A DNA stretch of 64,000 nt from positions 2,634,501 to 2,698,500 of the forward strand of contig NZ_CP010978.1 in NCBI RefSeq assembly GCF_000271665.2. The letters are read 5' to 3'. This stretch comes from Pelosinus fermentans JBW45 (GTDB lineage: Bacteria > Bacillota > Negativicutes > DSM-13327). The notes beneath the pieces are model-generated. The model was not told the origin of the DNA, made no database searches, and saw nothing but the letters and a program-made list of their open reading frames with translations. This document shows positions 1 through 9,327 of the stretch, piece by piece. The translations under genes were made by a program, and so were the position numbers. Each line of letters begins with the position of its first letter. Position 1 is the stretch's first letter.

Positions 1-503
1 GCTGTAGTGATACATTTGACGGTGCAGTTTCGATTAAACTCAGCCAATATAAAGGATTGCATATTTTGTATAGTTCCATGGGTGGAAAAGATTTCAGCAG
101 CTAAATCACCGACGGTTTCAATCGTTAATGTTTGACCATCAAAGTTCCACTTAGCATTTGTAAGTAAATGTTTAACAGAATGTATATTATTCGAGATTCG
201 AGCAACAAAATCTAACCAATTATGCGCTAAATAATCTTCTAATACTCTAATACGTTGAATAAAATTTACTTTTTTTAAGCCACAATCAGTACAGAATTTT
301 TCTTCCGCTACTATTAACATGTTTTTGGATAATTCTTTTGGTACCGTTATAAATATATCCCAAGTACTTAGCGTAGTATGAACTTCAACCTTGGTAATTT
401 TACAATATTTAATTAGTTCTTTATCTTCAGCCTTCATTGGTAATTGTGAAAGGAAAGACAAGAAATTTTCAGGATTATCAGGTATAATACAATAACTATA
501 CAT
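1..503 (-). CDS. polC: DNA polymerase III PolC, N-terminal part (partial)
   Basis: The gene starts at an ATG at 503 and runs off the left edge, so only about 167 N-terminal residues are visible. The visible part resembles the N-terminal (NI) domain of Gram-positive PolC, the replicative polymerase with built-in 3'-5' exonuclease: a diverged region, then a stretch ending near residue 155 with an AEFNR segment like the AEYRQ segment of Bacillus PolC. The exonuclease and polymerase domains lie outside the window. The ribosome site is AGAGG, 9 bases before the ATG. It is separated from the upstream cobalamin operon by a long hairpin. The NI domain is weakly conserved, so the call is likely rather than certain. 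Confidence 0.7.
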   Translation of the reverse strand, partial: MYSYCIIPDNPENFLSFLSQLPMKAEDKELIKYCKITKVEVHTTLSTWDIFITVPKELSKNMLIVAEEKFCTDCGLKKVNFIQRIRVLEDYLAHNWLDFVARISNNIHSVKHLLTNAKWNFDGQTLTIETVGDLAAEIFSTHGTIQNMQSFILAEFNRNCTVKCITT

Positions 504-650
504 TGTCACAAACCTCTTTCGTGATCAAACACTCTTTAGAAATATAAGCTTTAATAAGGAATAAGAGAATTTTGATATTTTGTCATTCTTTTATTTTAAC
601 ATAGTTTTTATAAAATAGAGAGTGTAATTGAAGACTTAGTATATATCAGC

Positions 651-698
651 AGAAAGTATACACAAAAAAAATCCTAATTCTTTTTGTGTATACTTTCT
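651..698 (-). terminator. Perfect 18-bp hairpin between cobC and polC
   Basis: The arms 651-668 and 681-698 are exact inverted complements around a 12-base loop. It lies 35 bases downstream of the cobC stop and about 150 bases upstream of polC, so it is the likely 3' end of the cobalamin operon. No T-tract follows the stem on either strand; the T-run is inside the descending arm. It may therefore be an RNA-processing or protein-binding site instead of an intrinsic terminator. Confidence 0.5.
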
Positions 699-732
699 CT
701 ACTAGCAAGGGGTATAGGTTTAAATAACATTG

Positions 733-1353
733 CTATTCTATTGAACCAACCTTTAAATGATACGTACCATTTACTAATGAAACCAATACTTGATTGTCAT
801 AATACTCAAGTATATTAATCGCGGTATTATCTTGTTTTATATTCCAGAGATAGTTCAAATGAATATTAAGCACTGCACATAAAATAGTACGTATGGTTCC
901 TCCATGAGAAACAACAACAATCGTTTGATCTGGATGCTTTTCTACCAATTTTGTTAAGGCAATGGTAGACCTTTCTTTTACTGCTCTAAAGGTTTCACCC
1001 TCTGGGATCTCAATTTCATCAGGATGAGTGAGAAGCTTAGTCATCAGATCTGACCACTGATTATTGATAGCAGCGTAGGTTAGTCCTTCCCATTTGCCAA
1101 AATTAATTTCCCTAAATTCAGGTATAGTTTTAACCTGTAGTTGATGCTTTTTAGCAATGCATTCGGCTGTCGTAAAAGCACGGCATAAATCACTAGCATA
1201 TACAGCAGAAATTGATTCTTCTGCTAGAATATTTGCTGCCAAATTAGCTTGTCGTATGCCTTCTTCAGTTAAAGCTACATCACAATGTCCTTGATATTTC
1301 ATTTCTAAATTCCACTGTGTTTGTCCATGACGGACTAAAATCACTTTTGTCAT
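733..1353 (-). CDS. cobC: Alpha-ribazole phosphatase / histidine phosphatase family protein
   Basis: 206 residues, the usual length. The histidine phosphatase signature RHGQTQWN is at residues 8-15 (phosphohistidine H9), and the second conserved His is in VVSHGG near residue 150. CobC removes the phosphate from alpha-ribazole-5'-phosphate (or adenosylcobalamin-5'-phosphate) in nucleotide-loop assembly. It is the last gene of the cobalamin operon and its start codon overlaps the end of cobD by one base. The ribosome site GGGGGA lies 5 bases before the ATG. Histidine phosphatases vary in substrate, and the assignment to CobC rests mainly on the operon context. Confidence 0.85.
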   Translation of the reverse strand: MTKVILVRHGQTQWNLEMKYQGHCDVALTEEGIRQANLAANILAEESISAVYASDLCRAFTTAECIAKKHQLQVKTIPEFREINFGKWEGLTYAAINNQWSDLMTKLLTHPDEIEIPEGETFRAVKERSTIALTKLVEKHPDQTIVVVSHGGTIRTILCAVLNIHLNYLWNIKQDNTAINILEYYDNQVLVSLVNGTYHLKVGSIE

Positions 1354-2450
1354 TAAATTCCCCCTAATAGTCTTTTCAATGTATCGATTAAAATACGATT
1401 TTGTTCCTTATGTTTTACAGCTACCCGGATGTATTCTGAAGATAATCCTGGGTAATTACTGCAATCACGAATTAAAATATTATGCTTTTCCATAACGTTC
1501 CGTAATTGCTTTGCTGTCATAGCTGTCTCTTTAATATTGATTAAAATGAAATTTACAGATGGTAAGTATGGTTTTAAATTTTTTATTGTTAATAATTTAT
1601 TATATAACTCTAGTTTTGCTTCAGCAACATAGTCTTGGCTTAGTTGCTGATAATCATTATCGGATAATGCAATAACACCAGCATTTTGTGCCAAAGTATT
1701 AACATTCCAAGGATCTTTTCCTGCGTGTAACATCATGGTAATTCTAGGGCTGGCTAGACTAAAACCAAGTCGTAGCCCTGGTATGGCGTAAAACTTGGTA
1801 AGTGAATGCAAAATGATAAGGTTTTCATATTGCGTTAATAAATGACGACAAGTGTAAGTATCTGCATTGGGTAAAAAGTCGATAAATGACTCATCAATGA
1901 CTACATAGGTATTCTGTATTTTAGCGACTTCTAATAGCTTTTCTAGCTGTTTATTTGTCAATAAGGTACCAGTTGGATTATTAGGATTGCAGATAAATAT
2001 TACATCAATATCAGTGAATCGTTTCATCAGTTTTTCTATATCAATCTCAAAACTATCTCGCTCATCAAGATAAAAATATTCGATATTTGCTCCACTAGCT
2101 CTTGCTGCACGTTCGTATTCACTAAACGTTGGTGCAGTTACTAATACTCGTTTGGGGGCTAGCATATGACATAAAATATACATCAGCTCTACCGCTCCAT
2201 TACCTATTGTTATTGATGCAGAGTCTACTCGATAATGTTGGTTGATTGCATTCTTTAAAGCATAACCTTGCGCATCAGGATAATGGATAATGGATTCTAG
2301 AGACTCATGTAATGTTTGTCGAATTTTATCTGAGATACCTAAGGGATTAATATTAGCACTAAAATCTAATATTTCAGAGAAACCGCCACCTGTCTCTCGC
2401 ATTTTAGCATACAAATTACCACCATGTTCAAAAGCATTGATTCCACTCAT
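1353..2450 (-). CDS. cobD: L-threonine-O-3-phosphate decarboxylase
   Basis: PLP-dependent fold-type I aminotransferase-like protein of about 365 residues. It makes (R)-1-aminopropan-2-ol-O-phosphate, the linker attached to cobyric acid by CbiB. Visible motifs are the CNPNNPTG stretch and the PLP lysine in HSLTKFYAIPG, with the RLGF phosphate-binding segment just after. An in-frame GTG at 2459 is also possible, but the ATG at 2450 has AAGGTG at proper spacing, so I use it. It overlaps the upstream threonine kinase gene by 23 bases. The two genes supply consecutive steps: threonine to threonine phosphate to aminopropanol phosphate. Confidence 0.9.
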   Translation of the reverse strand: MSGINAFEHGGNLYAKMRETGGGFSEILDFSANINPLGISDKIRQTLHESLESIIHYPDAQGYALKNAINQHYRVDSASITIGNGAVELMYILCHMLAPKRVLVTAPTFSEYERAARASGANIEYFYLDERDSFEIDIEKLMKRFTDIDVIFICNPNNPTGTLLTNKQLEKLLEVAKIQNTYVVIDESFIDFLPNADTYTCRHLLTQYENLIILHSLTKFYAIPGLRLGFSLASPRITMMLHAGKDPWNVNTLAQNAGVIALSDNDYQQLSQDYVAEAKLELYNKLLTIKNLKPYLPSVNFILINIKETAMTAKQLRNVMEKHNILIRDCSNYPGLSSEYIRVAVKHKEQNRILIDTLKRLLGGI

Positions 2451-3324
2451 TACTATCACCTTCTTGTTTCATTAATCCACCAGAAATAAATTTTACAATA
2501 CGCAAAAATTTAACACCATTACAGTGCCTGTTGATCTCTTCGATACAAGGCGAGCAGTGCTGCAGTTGATTTGGCGGAAATAGGACTCCAACCACAGTAC
2601 CGCTGTGAGCAATATTTACTCCCACTGCTCCCCAGGATAAACTAATGCTGATCATTTCTTCTAAATAGGGTTTAAACAATATTTTCTGATTCGCTAATGC
2701 ACTAAGGGTAGCTCCTTTACCGAGAAGAGAGAGATCATTTGTAGTAAGTCCTTTAACAATTAAATTCATGGCCTCTTGTACTTGTAATTCTTTAGCTTGG
2801 TTTAATTTTTCTAAGTCATTGCGTTGATTAAAGTAAAGGGTATCTATTTCTCCTCCAACATCAAAAATTGCAAGATACATTGGAATTGCATTTCCTAAGT
2901 ACTGACGAATATGTCCTTGTATATGGTCAAATAATACAATACCCGGATAAAATATACCATCGGTAGGTTCTATCGATAAAGCAATATCTGCTATTTCATC
3001 AGGCGATAAAATTTTTCCGGTACTTAAAGCAATACTTTGGCAAGTGGCACTAATATCTGCACTGCTGGAAGCCATTCCTTTACCAATTGGCAATTCTGAT
3101 CTTAGATTGACATAAAAGTTATCAGTAATTTGTAAATAATGGAGTGTTTTCTCGATAGCGGACATAACCTTATTACCAACACTCAATGATGCCGTACCCT
3201 CACATGGTTTTACTGTAACTTCAGAATATAGATCAATAGGACAAGTAATCAAAAAGTTTCTTCCAGCAATTGTACCTTGTGCTAATTCACCACAAGACCC
3301 AGGAGCTTTGACTGTTATCCTCAT
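2428..3324 (-). CDS. pduX: L-threonine kinase, PduX-like GHMP kinase
   Basis: 298 residues with the N-terminal signature APGSCGELAQG of PduX-type kinases and a GHMP ATP-binding loop, PIGKGMASSSAD, near residue 87. PduX phosphorylates L-threonine with ATP to give the substrate of CobD, which is encoded immediately downstream and overlapping. The longer ORF could begin at a TTG at 3339, but the ATG at 3324 has GGAG nine bases upstream. The family also contains homoserine and mevalonate kinases; the GSCGEL motif and the position between cobS and cobD favour the threonine kinase. Confidence 0.85.
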   Translation of the reverse strand: MRITVKAPGSCGELAQGTIAGRNFLITCPIDLYSEVTVKPCEGTASLSVGNKVMSAIEKTLHYLQITDNFYVNLRSELPIGKGMASSSADISATCQSIALSTGKILSPDEIADIALSIEPTDGIFYPGIVLFDHIQGHIRQYLGNAIPMYLAIFDVGGEIDTLYFNQRNDLEKLNQAKELQVQEAMNLIVKGLTTNDLSLLGKGATLSALANQKILFKPYLEEMISISLSWGAVGVNIAHSGTVVGVLFPPNQLQHCSPCIEEINRHCNGVKFLRIVKFISGGLMKQEGDSNEWNQCF

Positions 3325-3392
3325 ACAATTGTTCTCCAATGAAGTTATTATTTTAGTGCAGATTATATTTGAAAATTTACAATATCTACTAA

Positions 3393-4139
3393 TTAGTACA
3401 AAAATACGAGGAGCAAAACTATTTCGGTTATTTCAGTAATCGAACCATAGATATCACCAGTCAAACCACCGATTAGTTTTTTTACATAATTAGAAAATAA
3501 TAGAGTAACAACAATCACAGCAAATAGGCTCACAATAGCCTGTTTACCCAAAGGTATTACAAATAGTAAGGTGAGTACAGTGGCAATACATAAAGTGTAT
3601 TTACCTGCATATTGAGCAAAAGCTTTACCGATACCATCAGGGCGAGCATAGGGAAATACAGTAATTCCAACGACCATTGCAAATCGGCCTAATAATGGCA
3701 TCATAAATAAGGCTGTAGGAAGCCCTTGGGGAGGAATGTCCATAATGAGTGACCACTTTAGTATGGCAAGCAATACAAAAGCCATCACACCATTAGCTCC
3801 AATTCTGCTGTCTTTCATTATTTCTAACATTCTGTCTTTAGACCGACCAGAAAAAATGCCATCCATAGTATCCATGAAACCATCACAAGTTAGACCACCA
3901 GTAAGTAAAACATTAGAAATGATCAAAAAAATTGCTAATACATGGGGTGGTAGATACATCCCAATATAAGGGAGGAAATCAGCCAATACATGATGTACTA
4001 GCACGAGAATAATCCCAAGGATAGCACCTATTAAGGGGAAATATTTGACACTTCGACCAAAGCTTTCAGGTGACCATTCCGATTGTTTAGCAACTTGAAT
4101 TCGCGTTAAAAACTGTAATCCGGTTATAAAATTATTCAT
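3393..4139 (-). CDS. cobS: Adenosylcobinamide-GDP ribazoletransferase (cobalamin synthase)
   Basis: 248-residue polytopic membrane protein that joins adenosylcobinamide-GDP and alpha-ribazole in the last assembly step. It starts with the typical FITGLQFLTRI segment and has the DGFMDTMDGIFSGRSKDRMLEIMKDSRIG-type acidic and basic core near residues 85-113, which is the CobS signature region. At least five hydrophobic segments are visible. Its ribosome site is unusual: GGAGG is 27 bases from the ATG with a hairpin between them (see 4140-4171). Confidence 0.93.
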   Translation of the reverse strand: MNNFITGLQFLTRIQVAKQSEWSPESFGRSVKYFPLIGAILGIILVLVHHVLADFLPYIGMYLPPHVLAIFLIISNVLLTGGLTCDGFMDTMDGIFSGRSKDRMLEIMKDSRIGANGVMAFVLLAILKWSLIMDIPPQGLPTALFMMPLLGRFAMVVGITVFPYARPDGIGKAFAQYAGKYTLCIATVLTLLFVIPLGKQAIVSLFAVIVVTLLFSNYVKKLIGGLTGDIYGSITEITEIVLLLVFLY

Positions 4140-4171
4140 TTTTATTCTATAGCGTAAGTACGCTATCCTCC
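4140..4171 (-). promoter_or_regulatory. Ribosome-binding site of cobS with hairpin spacer
   Basis: On the minus strand GGAGG (4167-4171) is followed by an 18-base perfect inverted repeat (4149-4166), then nine bases, then the cobS ATG at 4139. The repeat can fold into a 7-bp stem with a 4-base loop. Folding would bring GGAGG to an effective spacing of about 9 bases; unfolded, the spacing is 27. No other good Shine-Dalgarno sequence precedes this ATG. Confidence 0.55.
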
Positions 4172-4204
4172 AACATTGTCATTTTTAGCACTGCTTTAAA
4201 AATA

Positions 4205-5155
4205 TTATACCATCAGCTTAGAATAGATGAATAAAATCACAATAAAAAAAGCCGTTGTTATGTACATGATATGAATTGTCTGTTTGATATGAATTGGAAT
4301 TAGGGAAACTTTTGCTTCTCCCATATAAGCACGTTGTGAAGCGATTCCCCCATAAAAATTTAAACCACCTAAGCGGATACCTAGCGCGCCAGCGACAGCT
4401 GCTTCTGATAGTCCACTATTAGGACTGGGATGTTTTTTTGCATCTTTCCAAATTGCCTTACTTGCTCCGATAAAATTAAAGCGCAGCACAATTGTAGCTA
4501 GCAAAATGAAGAGCGCTGTTAAACGCGCTGGAATATAATTAAAGAGATCATCAACACGAGCTGCGCACATGCCGAAATCCTTATATTTATCGTTCTTGTA
4601 TCCTACCATAGAGTCCAGAGTATTTACTGCTCGATATAAAAACGCTAATGGAACTCCACCAACTATAAAATAAAAGAGGGGTGAAATAACGCCATCAACA
4701 ATATTTTCTGCGATGGTTTCTACTGTTGCTCTTGTAATTTCTGGAACAGTAAGTTTATCTGTGTCTCGTCCAACAATCCAGCCTACTTTAAATCGAGCTT
4801 GTTTTAAATCACCAGATACTAAGTAATGGTAAATTTCATTTCCTGCCTTAGCTAAACTATTAGGTGTAATTGTAAGGCTCAACAAAAGAGCTCCTCCAAG
4901 GAATTCGGCCCAGGGATGAATTTGAGATAAGAGCTTTAATATCCACCAAGTAATACTATAAGTTATCCCTAAAACTAAGATTACAAGTAGCATACCAGTT
5001 ATTTTTTTTAATGTATGGGAATATCGAGGGTTTAATAACTTTCTTTCCCAAAAAGCAATACAATTACCAATCATTACTACAGGATGCAGAGAGGAACGAG
5101 GGTCACCGAGAAACGTATCAATTAATATAGCAACTAGGGGCAAATATTGCTCCAT
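4205..5155 (-). CDS. cbiB: Adenosylcobinamide-phosphate synthase
   Basis: 316-residue membrane protein that couples aminopropanol phosphate to adenosylcobyric acid. The N-terminal LIDTFLGDPRSSLHPVVMIG segment and the ENIVDGVISPLFY and YKNDKYKDFG segments are typical of CbiB/CobD. About five hydrophobic segments are visible. Its ATG overlaps the cbiP stop codon in a TAATG arrangement, so the two are translationally coupled. Confidence 0.95.
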   Translation of the reverse strand: MEQYLPLVAILIDTFLGDPRSSLHPVVMIGNCIAFWERKLLNPRYSHTLKKITGMLLVILVLGITYSITWWILKLLSQIHPWAEFLGGALLLSLTITPNSLAKAGNEIYHYLVSGDLKQARFKVGWIVGRDTDKLTVPEITRATVETIAENIVDGVISPLFYFIVGGVPLAFLYRAVNTLDSMVGYKNDKYKDFGMCAARVDDLFNYIPARLTALFILLATIVLRFNFIGASKAIWKDAKKHPSPNSGLSEAAVAGALGIRLGGLNFYGGIASQRAYMGEAKVSLIPIHIKQTIHIMYITTAFFIVILFIYSKLMV

Positions 5156-6675
5156 TATTTTGAACCCAGAAGTGTATAAATTAATTCCATATTAAGGCTA
5201 TTCCTCACTGTATCTGCTAAACGATTATAACTATTTTCTTTTCGGGTATGAGTGTCATTCACTGATTCAATAGGAGCTAAACCTTTACGTATTCTTAAGG
5301 CATTCAGTAGGTTACGGCGATATTCATCATTATCAAAAATACCATGAATATAAGTTCCCATGACTAAGCCATCCGAACGTACCACCCCATCAACAGATAT
5401 TAGTGGCTGGTCTGATCGACTAGTGATCGTAAAGGCGTTTTGGAGATTATCTAAAAACTCAGTACGTCCCATGTGAATTTCATATCCTGTCAAATGCTCG
5501 CAGCTAAATTTTACGCCTAAGAAACCATTATTATTACAGCTAGCAGTTACTTGGTGAGTCACTTTACTAGGTGTAAATGTTGTGGCAATATCTAACAGAC
5601 CAATACCTGCAATACTATCTAAATTCGACTCCGTATGTTCGGGGTCTGCTATTTTTTTCCCTAACATCTGATACCCACCGCAAATACCAATCAGAGGTGT
5701 ACCTGATTTTACTAATTCAAGGATTTGTTCTTCATATCCTTGTTGGCGTATATATAATAAATCTTCAATCGTATTTTTGCTTCCTGGTAATAGTATAAGA
5801 TCAGGTTTACCAATGGATTCACCTTGTTTAATATAACGAACATTGACATCTATTTCGCTGGTAAAGGCCGCAAAATCTGTAAAGTTAGATATTTTAGGTG
5901 TTCTAATGACTACGATCTCAAGTTCGCGGGTACTCATTATTTGTTTATCATCAAGAGATACTGAATCTTCATCGTCAATACCTAATTGATCAAGATGTGG
6001 TACTACACCTACTACAGGTTTCCCCGTTTTTTCTTCTAAAAATTCTAAAGCTGGTTTTAATAGATCGATATCGCCACGAAACTTATTAATAATAATCCCC
6101 TTAACTAAATCACGTTCGTCAGGATCTAATAATTCCAAGGTGCCAACAACAGATGCCAAAGCGCCTCCACGATCAATGTCGGCAATTAATAGTACGGGTG
6201 CTGTCAGCATTTTTGCAATGCGCATATTCACAATGTCATTTGCTTTTAGATTTACTTCTGCTGGGCTGCCAGCTCCTTCAATTACGATAACATCAAATTC
6301 AGTACCTAAATAGTCCAAGCACTCTTTAATAACACCTAATGCCTTGAGACTGTAACCAGTATGATACTCTTTAGCTGTCATATTGCCGATAGCCTTACCC
6401 ATTAAAACAACCTGTGAACAAGAATTACCCGTTGGTTTTAATAAAACTGGATTCATTTCTACTACAGGTTCCAAACCAGCAGCTTCTGCCTGAGCAACTT
6501 GAGCTCGGCCCATTTCGCCACCTGTTTTAGTTACATATGAATTTAAAGCCATGTTTTGTGCTTTAAAGGGTACTACCTTTTGTCCATCTTGCAAGAAGAT
6601 GCGGCATAAAGCGGTTGTTATTATGCTTTTTCCCACATGTGAGCTTGTTCCTTGTAGCATAATGGTTTTAGCCAT
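5155..6675 (-). CDS. cbiP: Adenosylcobyric acid synthase (glutamine-hydrolysing)
   Basis: 506 residues, the usual length for CbiP/CobQ, which amidates the b, d, e and g side chains of adenosylcobyrinic acid a,c-diamide. The N-terminal dethiobiotin-synthetase-like ATPase domain begins MLQGTSSHVGKS (P-loop, residues 7-18) with IVIEGAGSPAEVNL near residue 130. The class I glutamine amidotransferase domain has its nucleophile in GICGGYQMLG near residue 335 and the HGIFDN histidine near 445. AAGGAGG precedes the ATG. It overlaps the 3' end of cobU by 8 bases. Confidence 0.96.
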   Translation of the reverse strand: MAKTIMLQGTSSHVGKSIITTALCRIFLQDGQKVVPFKAQNMALNSYVTKTGGEMGRAQVAQAEAAGLEPVVEMNPVLLKPTGNSCSQVVLMGKAIGNMTAKEYHTGYSLKALGVIKECLDYLGTEFDVIVIEGAGSPAEVNLKANDIVNMRIAKMLTAPVLLIADIDRGGALASVVGTLELLDPDERDLVKGIIINKFRGDIDLLKPALEFLEEKTGKPVVGVVPHLDQLGIDDEDSVSLDDKQIMSTRELEIVVIRTPKISNFTDFAAFTSEIDVNVRYIKQGESIGKPDLILLPGSKNTIEDLLYIRQQGYEEQILELVKSGTPLIGICGGYQMLGKKIADPEHTESNLDSIAGIGLLDIATTFTPSKVTHQVTASCNNNGFLGVKFSCEHLTGYEIHMGRTEFLDNLQNAFTITSRSDQPLISVDGVVRSDGLVMGTYIHGIFDNDEYRRNLLNALRIRKGLAPIESVNDTHTRKENSYNRLADTVRNSLNMELIYTLLGSK

Positions 6676-7249
6676 GATGCACCTCCTTAGTAATCTGCAA
6701 AGCTATTTTTTTTAATTCGACAGGCAAACCACAAATGACCAAGTATACTTCATCTGATCCGGCAGCTATCTTTTGATTAACCATACCTGCGACATCTCGA
6801 TATTCACGCGCCAACGCATTTTCTGGCACAATACCCATACCTACTTCGTTTGTAACAAATACTACTGTAGCTTGACTTTCACGAGAAGAATACAATAATT
6901 TATCAATTTCTTCCATGATGTATTGATACCTTTCTTCTCGATTAGCGGGCGTACTATCTGATAATAACAAATTACTTGTATATAATGTCAAGCAGTCGAA
7001 TAAGATAACATCCGCCTTTTTAGCGGCCTCCAGGAATATTTGATCAGCATGATATGGTGCTTCAAATGTTTGCCACGTATCTGGCCGACGTTTACGGTGC
7101 AGATTTACGCGACTTTGCATTTCTTGATCATAAATATGAGCAGTAGCAATATACGCTACTTGATCGGATTGTGCAGCGGCATATTGCTCAGCAAAAACAC
7201 TTTTCCCACTTCTGGTACCACCTGTAATAAGTACAATTTTTCCTTGCAT
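6668..7249 (-). CDS. cobU: Adenosylcobinamide kinase / adenosylcobinamide-phosphate guanylyltransferase
   Basis: 193 residues. CobU phosphorylates adenosylcobinamide and then transfers GMP from GTP. The P-loop GGTRSGKS is at residues 10-17, followed by the ATAHIYDQEM segment and the HRKRRPDTWQTFEAP segment that carries the guanylylated histidine. The TNEVGMGIVPENALAREYRDVAG stretch is the usual C-terminal signature. It lies between cbiA and cbiP and overlaps cbiP by 8 bases. Confidence 0.95.
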   Translation of the reverse strand: MQGKIVLITGGTRSGKSVFAEQYAAAQSDQVAYIATAHIYDQEMQSRVNLHRKRRPDTWQTFEAPYHADQIFLEAAKKADVILFDCLTLYTSNLLLSDSTPANREERYQYIMEEIDKLLYSSRESQATVVFVTNEVGMGIVPENALAREYRDVAGMVNQKIAAGSDEVYLVICGLPVELKKIALQITKEVHHG

Positions 7250-7272
7250 TTATATCAATCTCCCAAGGATCG

Positions 7273-8664
7273 TTATTTTCTTCCTTGCTTAAACTCCATA
7301 CATTTAGTAAGAAAACGAAGGGCATTCTGCTCATTGCCAGCAAAATGCATATGTAGATAAGATGCAACTATGTTTTTCTCAGCATAGCCACCAGAATAAA
7401 CTGCTCCTGTACGCGTTTTCTTAAACTCAAAAGCCCAGGGAAATGGTTCATGAATATCGTCATGAGTCATCTGTGAAAAATGAAACTCATGACCTCGCAA
7501 GACATCTCCTGCAGCACATAAGACACTATCAGTCAACGCAGTTGCTTCTACGTAACCCACCGTTTGCAATTTAGATTGCATATTGCATTTGGCTGGTATT
7601 ACTCCCACCATATCATATTCTTGCCCTTTAAAATCAATAATCGTTTTAGTCAAATACATAAAACCACCACATTCAGCATAAAGAGGCATACCTTCTCTGC
7701 AGGCTTGCCGAATGGATTCATGCATGCTTGTATTCTTAGTTAATTCATTGACAAACATTTCGGGAAATCCACCGCCAAATATCAAACCATCAACTGGAGG
7801 AAGTGTACTATCTTTGATCGGACTAAAGGGGATGATTTCTGCCCCCAAAGCTTTAAGAACATCAAGACTTTCTGGATAGTAAAAGGAAAAAGCTTCATCT
7901 TGTGCGACACCGATACGTATATGTAGTGGCGAGTGATGAAAATCATTTGTCTTTTCTGATTTTGTATTTAAGGTTGAAGATTGATATGCGATTTTTAAAA
8001 GTTCTTCAAGATCAACTTGAGCAGAAATTTGTTCTTGCAATTGACTCATCATACCATGAGCGTCATGTTCCGTAACTGGAGTTAAACCTAAATGTCGTTC
8101 TGGCATATGTAAAGCTTCATTACGATAAATACAACCTAATACAGGAATCTTTATTTTTTCTAAGGCTTCACAGATCATATTCTGATGATTTTTTGATCCC
8201 AGCCGATTAATGATGACTCCTGCCAAATTGACCTCTTGGTCATACATTTTAAACCCTAGTGCAATGGCTGCAGCGCTTTCACCGATAGACTTTGCATCAA
8301 TCACTAAAATGACGGGAGCATCGAGCAGCTTCGCTATAGCAGCTGTGCTGCTTATACCTGTACGACCTCCATCATATAACCCCATTACTCCTTCAATAAT
8401 AACGATATCATTATCAAAAGCTGTTTTAGCAAAAATAGGTACTAACTTATCGGCCGGGATTAACCAAGTATCTAAATTATGTGCGGCTTTTCCACTTGCT
8501 AATTGATGATATCCTGGATCAATATAGTCAGGTCCTACTTTATAAGATTGAACGGTAAGACCTTTTTGCTTTAAAGCCGCTAAAATTCCTGTAACAATCG
8601 TGGTTTTCCCCACGCCGCTATTTGTACCGGCAATAATGATACGTGGGATCTTAAAGTGGGACAT
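7273..8664 (-). CDS. cbiA: Cobyrinate a,c-diamide synthase
   Basis: 463 residues. CbiA amidates the a and c acetate side chains of cobyrinic acid using glutamine and ATP. The N-terminal P-loop is GTNSGVGKTT (residues 13-22), followed by KVGPDYIDPGYH and EGVMGLYDG, all typical of the family. The C-terminal glutamine amidotransferase domain has GGGFPEMF and the nucleophile in YAECGGFMYL near residue 332, with a terminal SYLHMHF histidine. GAGGGG precedes the ATG. Confidence 0.96.
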   Translation of the reverse strand: MSHFKIPRIIIAGTNSGVGKTTIVTGILAALKQKGLTVQSYKVGPDYIDPGYHQLASGKAAHNLDTWLIPADKLVPIFAKTAFDNDIVIIEGVMGLYDGGRTGISSTAAIAKLLDAPVILVIDAKSIGESAAAIALGFKMYDQEVNLAGVIINRLGSKNHQNMICEALEKIKIPVLGCIYRNEALHMPERHLGLTPVTEHDAHGMMSQLQEQISAQVDLEELLKIAYQSSTLNTKSEKTNDFHHSPLHIRIGVAQDEAFSFYYPESLDVLKALGAEIIPFSPIKDSTLPPVDGLIFGGGFPEMFVNELTKNTSMHESIRQACREGMPLYAECGGFMYLTKTIIDFKGQEYDMVGVIPAKCNMQSKLQTVGYVEATALTDSVLCAAGDVLRGHEFHFSQMTHDDIHEPFPWAFEFKKTRTGAVYSGGYAEKNIVASYLHMHFAGNEQNALRFLTKCMEFKQGRK

Positions 8665-8700
8665 AGTTCCCCTCCCTTCTTAGTACGTTGTCGGGTGTTT

Positions 8701-9327
8701 TTATCTTTTATGCATATACAATAGAGCATTTGTGATTGCAGCAGCGATTGGACTACCACCTTTGTTACCCCTGACTGTAATATATGGAACAGGTGAGGTT
8801 TCGGCTAAAAAGTCCTTGGATTCACTGGCACCAACAAAGCCTACAGGAACGCCAATAATAAGGGCAGGCCTGATTGTTGTTTCCTTCATCAAATTAAGTA
8901 CTTCAAATAAAGCAGTTGGTGCATTTCCGATAGCTACAATCGAGCCGTGCAAACGTTCACCGAATGTACGCATAGCTACCATTGAGCGGGTTATACCAAG
9001 CTCTTTTGCTGTAGATGCGACCTTTTCATCACTAATCAAACAATGGACAGTTCCGCCATTGTCTGCCAAACGACGCTTATTTATGCCAGTACGCACCATT
9101 TCCACATCACAGAAAATATTACATCCGGCCTCTAATGCAGCACATCCTGCCCGAATAGCATCTTTATGAATTTCAATAACTTTCGAATATTCCGGGTCAC
9201 CCGCTGCGTGAATGATACGTGAAAAAACCTTTACTTCTTCGTGTGTCAAATTTAGTTCAGCCAAATAAGGAGCAATGATTTCCATACTGCGCTCTTCTAT
9301 AGCCATAGGTTCTGTTATATAGTGCAC
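8701..9327 (-). CDS. cbiC: Cobalt-precorrin-8 methylmutase
   Basis: 208 residues, normal for CbiC/CobH, which moves the methyl group from C-11 to C-12 to form cobyrinic acid. The catalytic-type histidine is in FSRIIHAAGDPEY near residue 41, and the GVPVGFVGASESKD and RGNKGGSPIAAAI segments are family signatures. Translation starts at GTG (9327) with a run of G seven bases upstream. It overlaps cbiJ by 13 bases. Confidence 0.95.
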   Translation of the reverse strand: MHYITEPMAIEERSMEIIAPYLAELNLTHEEVKVFSRIIHAAGDPEYSKVIEIHKDAIRAGCAALEAGCNIFCDVEMVRTGINKRRLADNGGTVHCLISDEKVASTAKELGITRSMVAMRTFGERLHGSIVAIGNAPTALFEVLNLMKETTIRPALIIGVPVGFVGASESKDFLAETSPVPYITVRGNKGGSPIAAAITNALLYMHKR

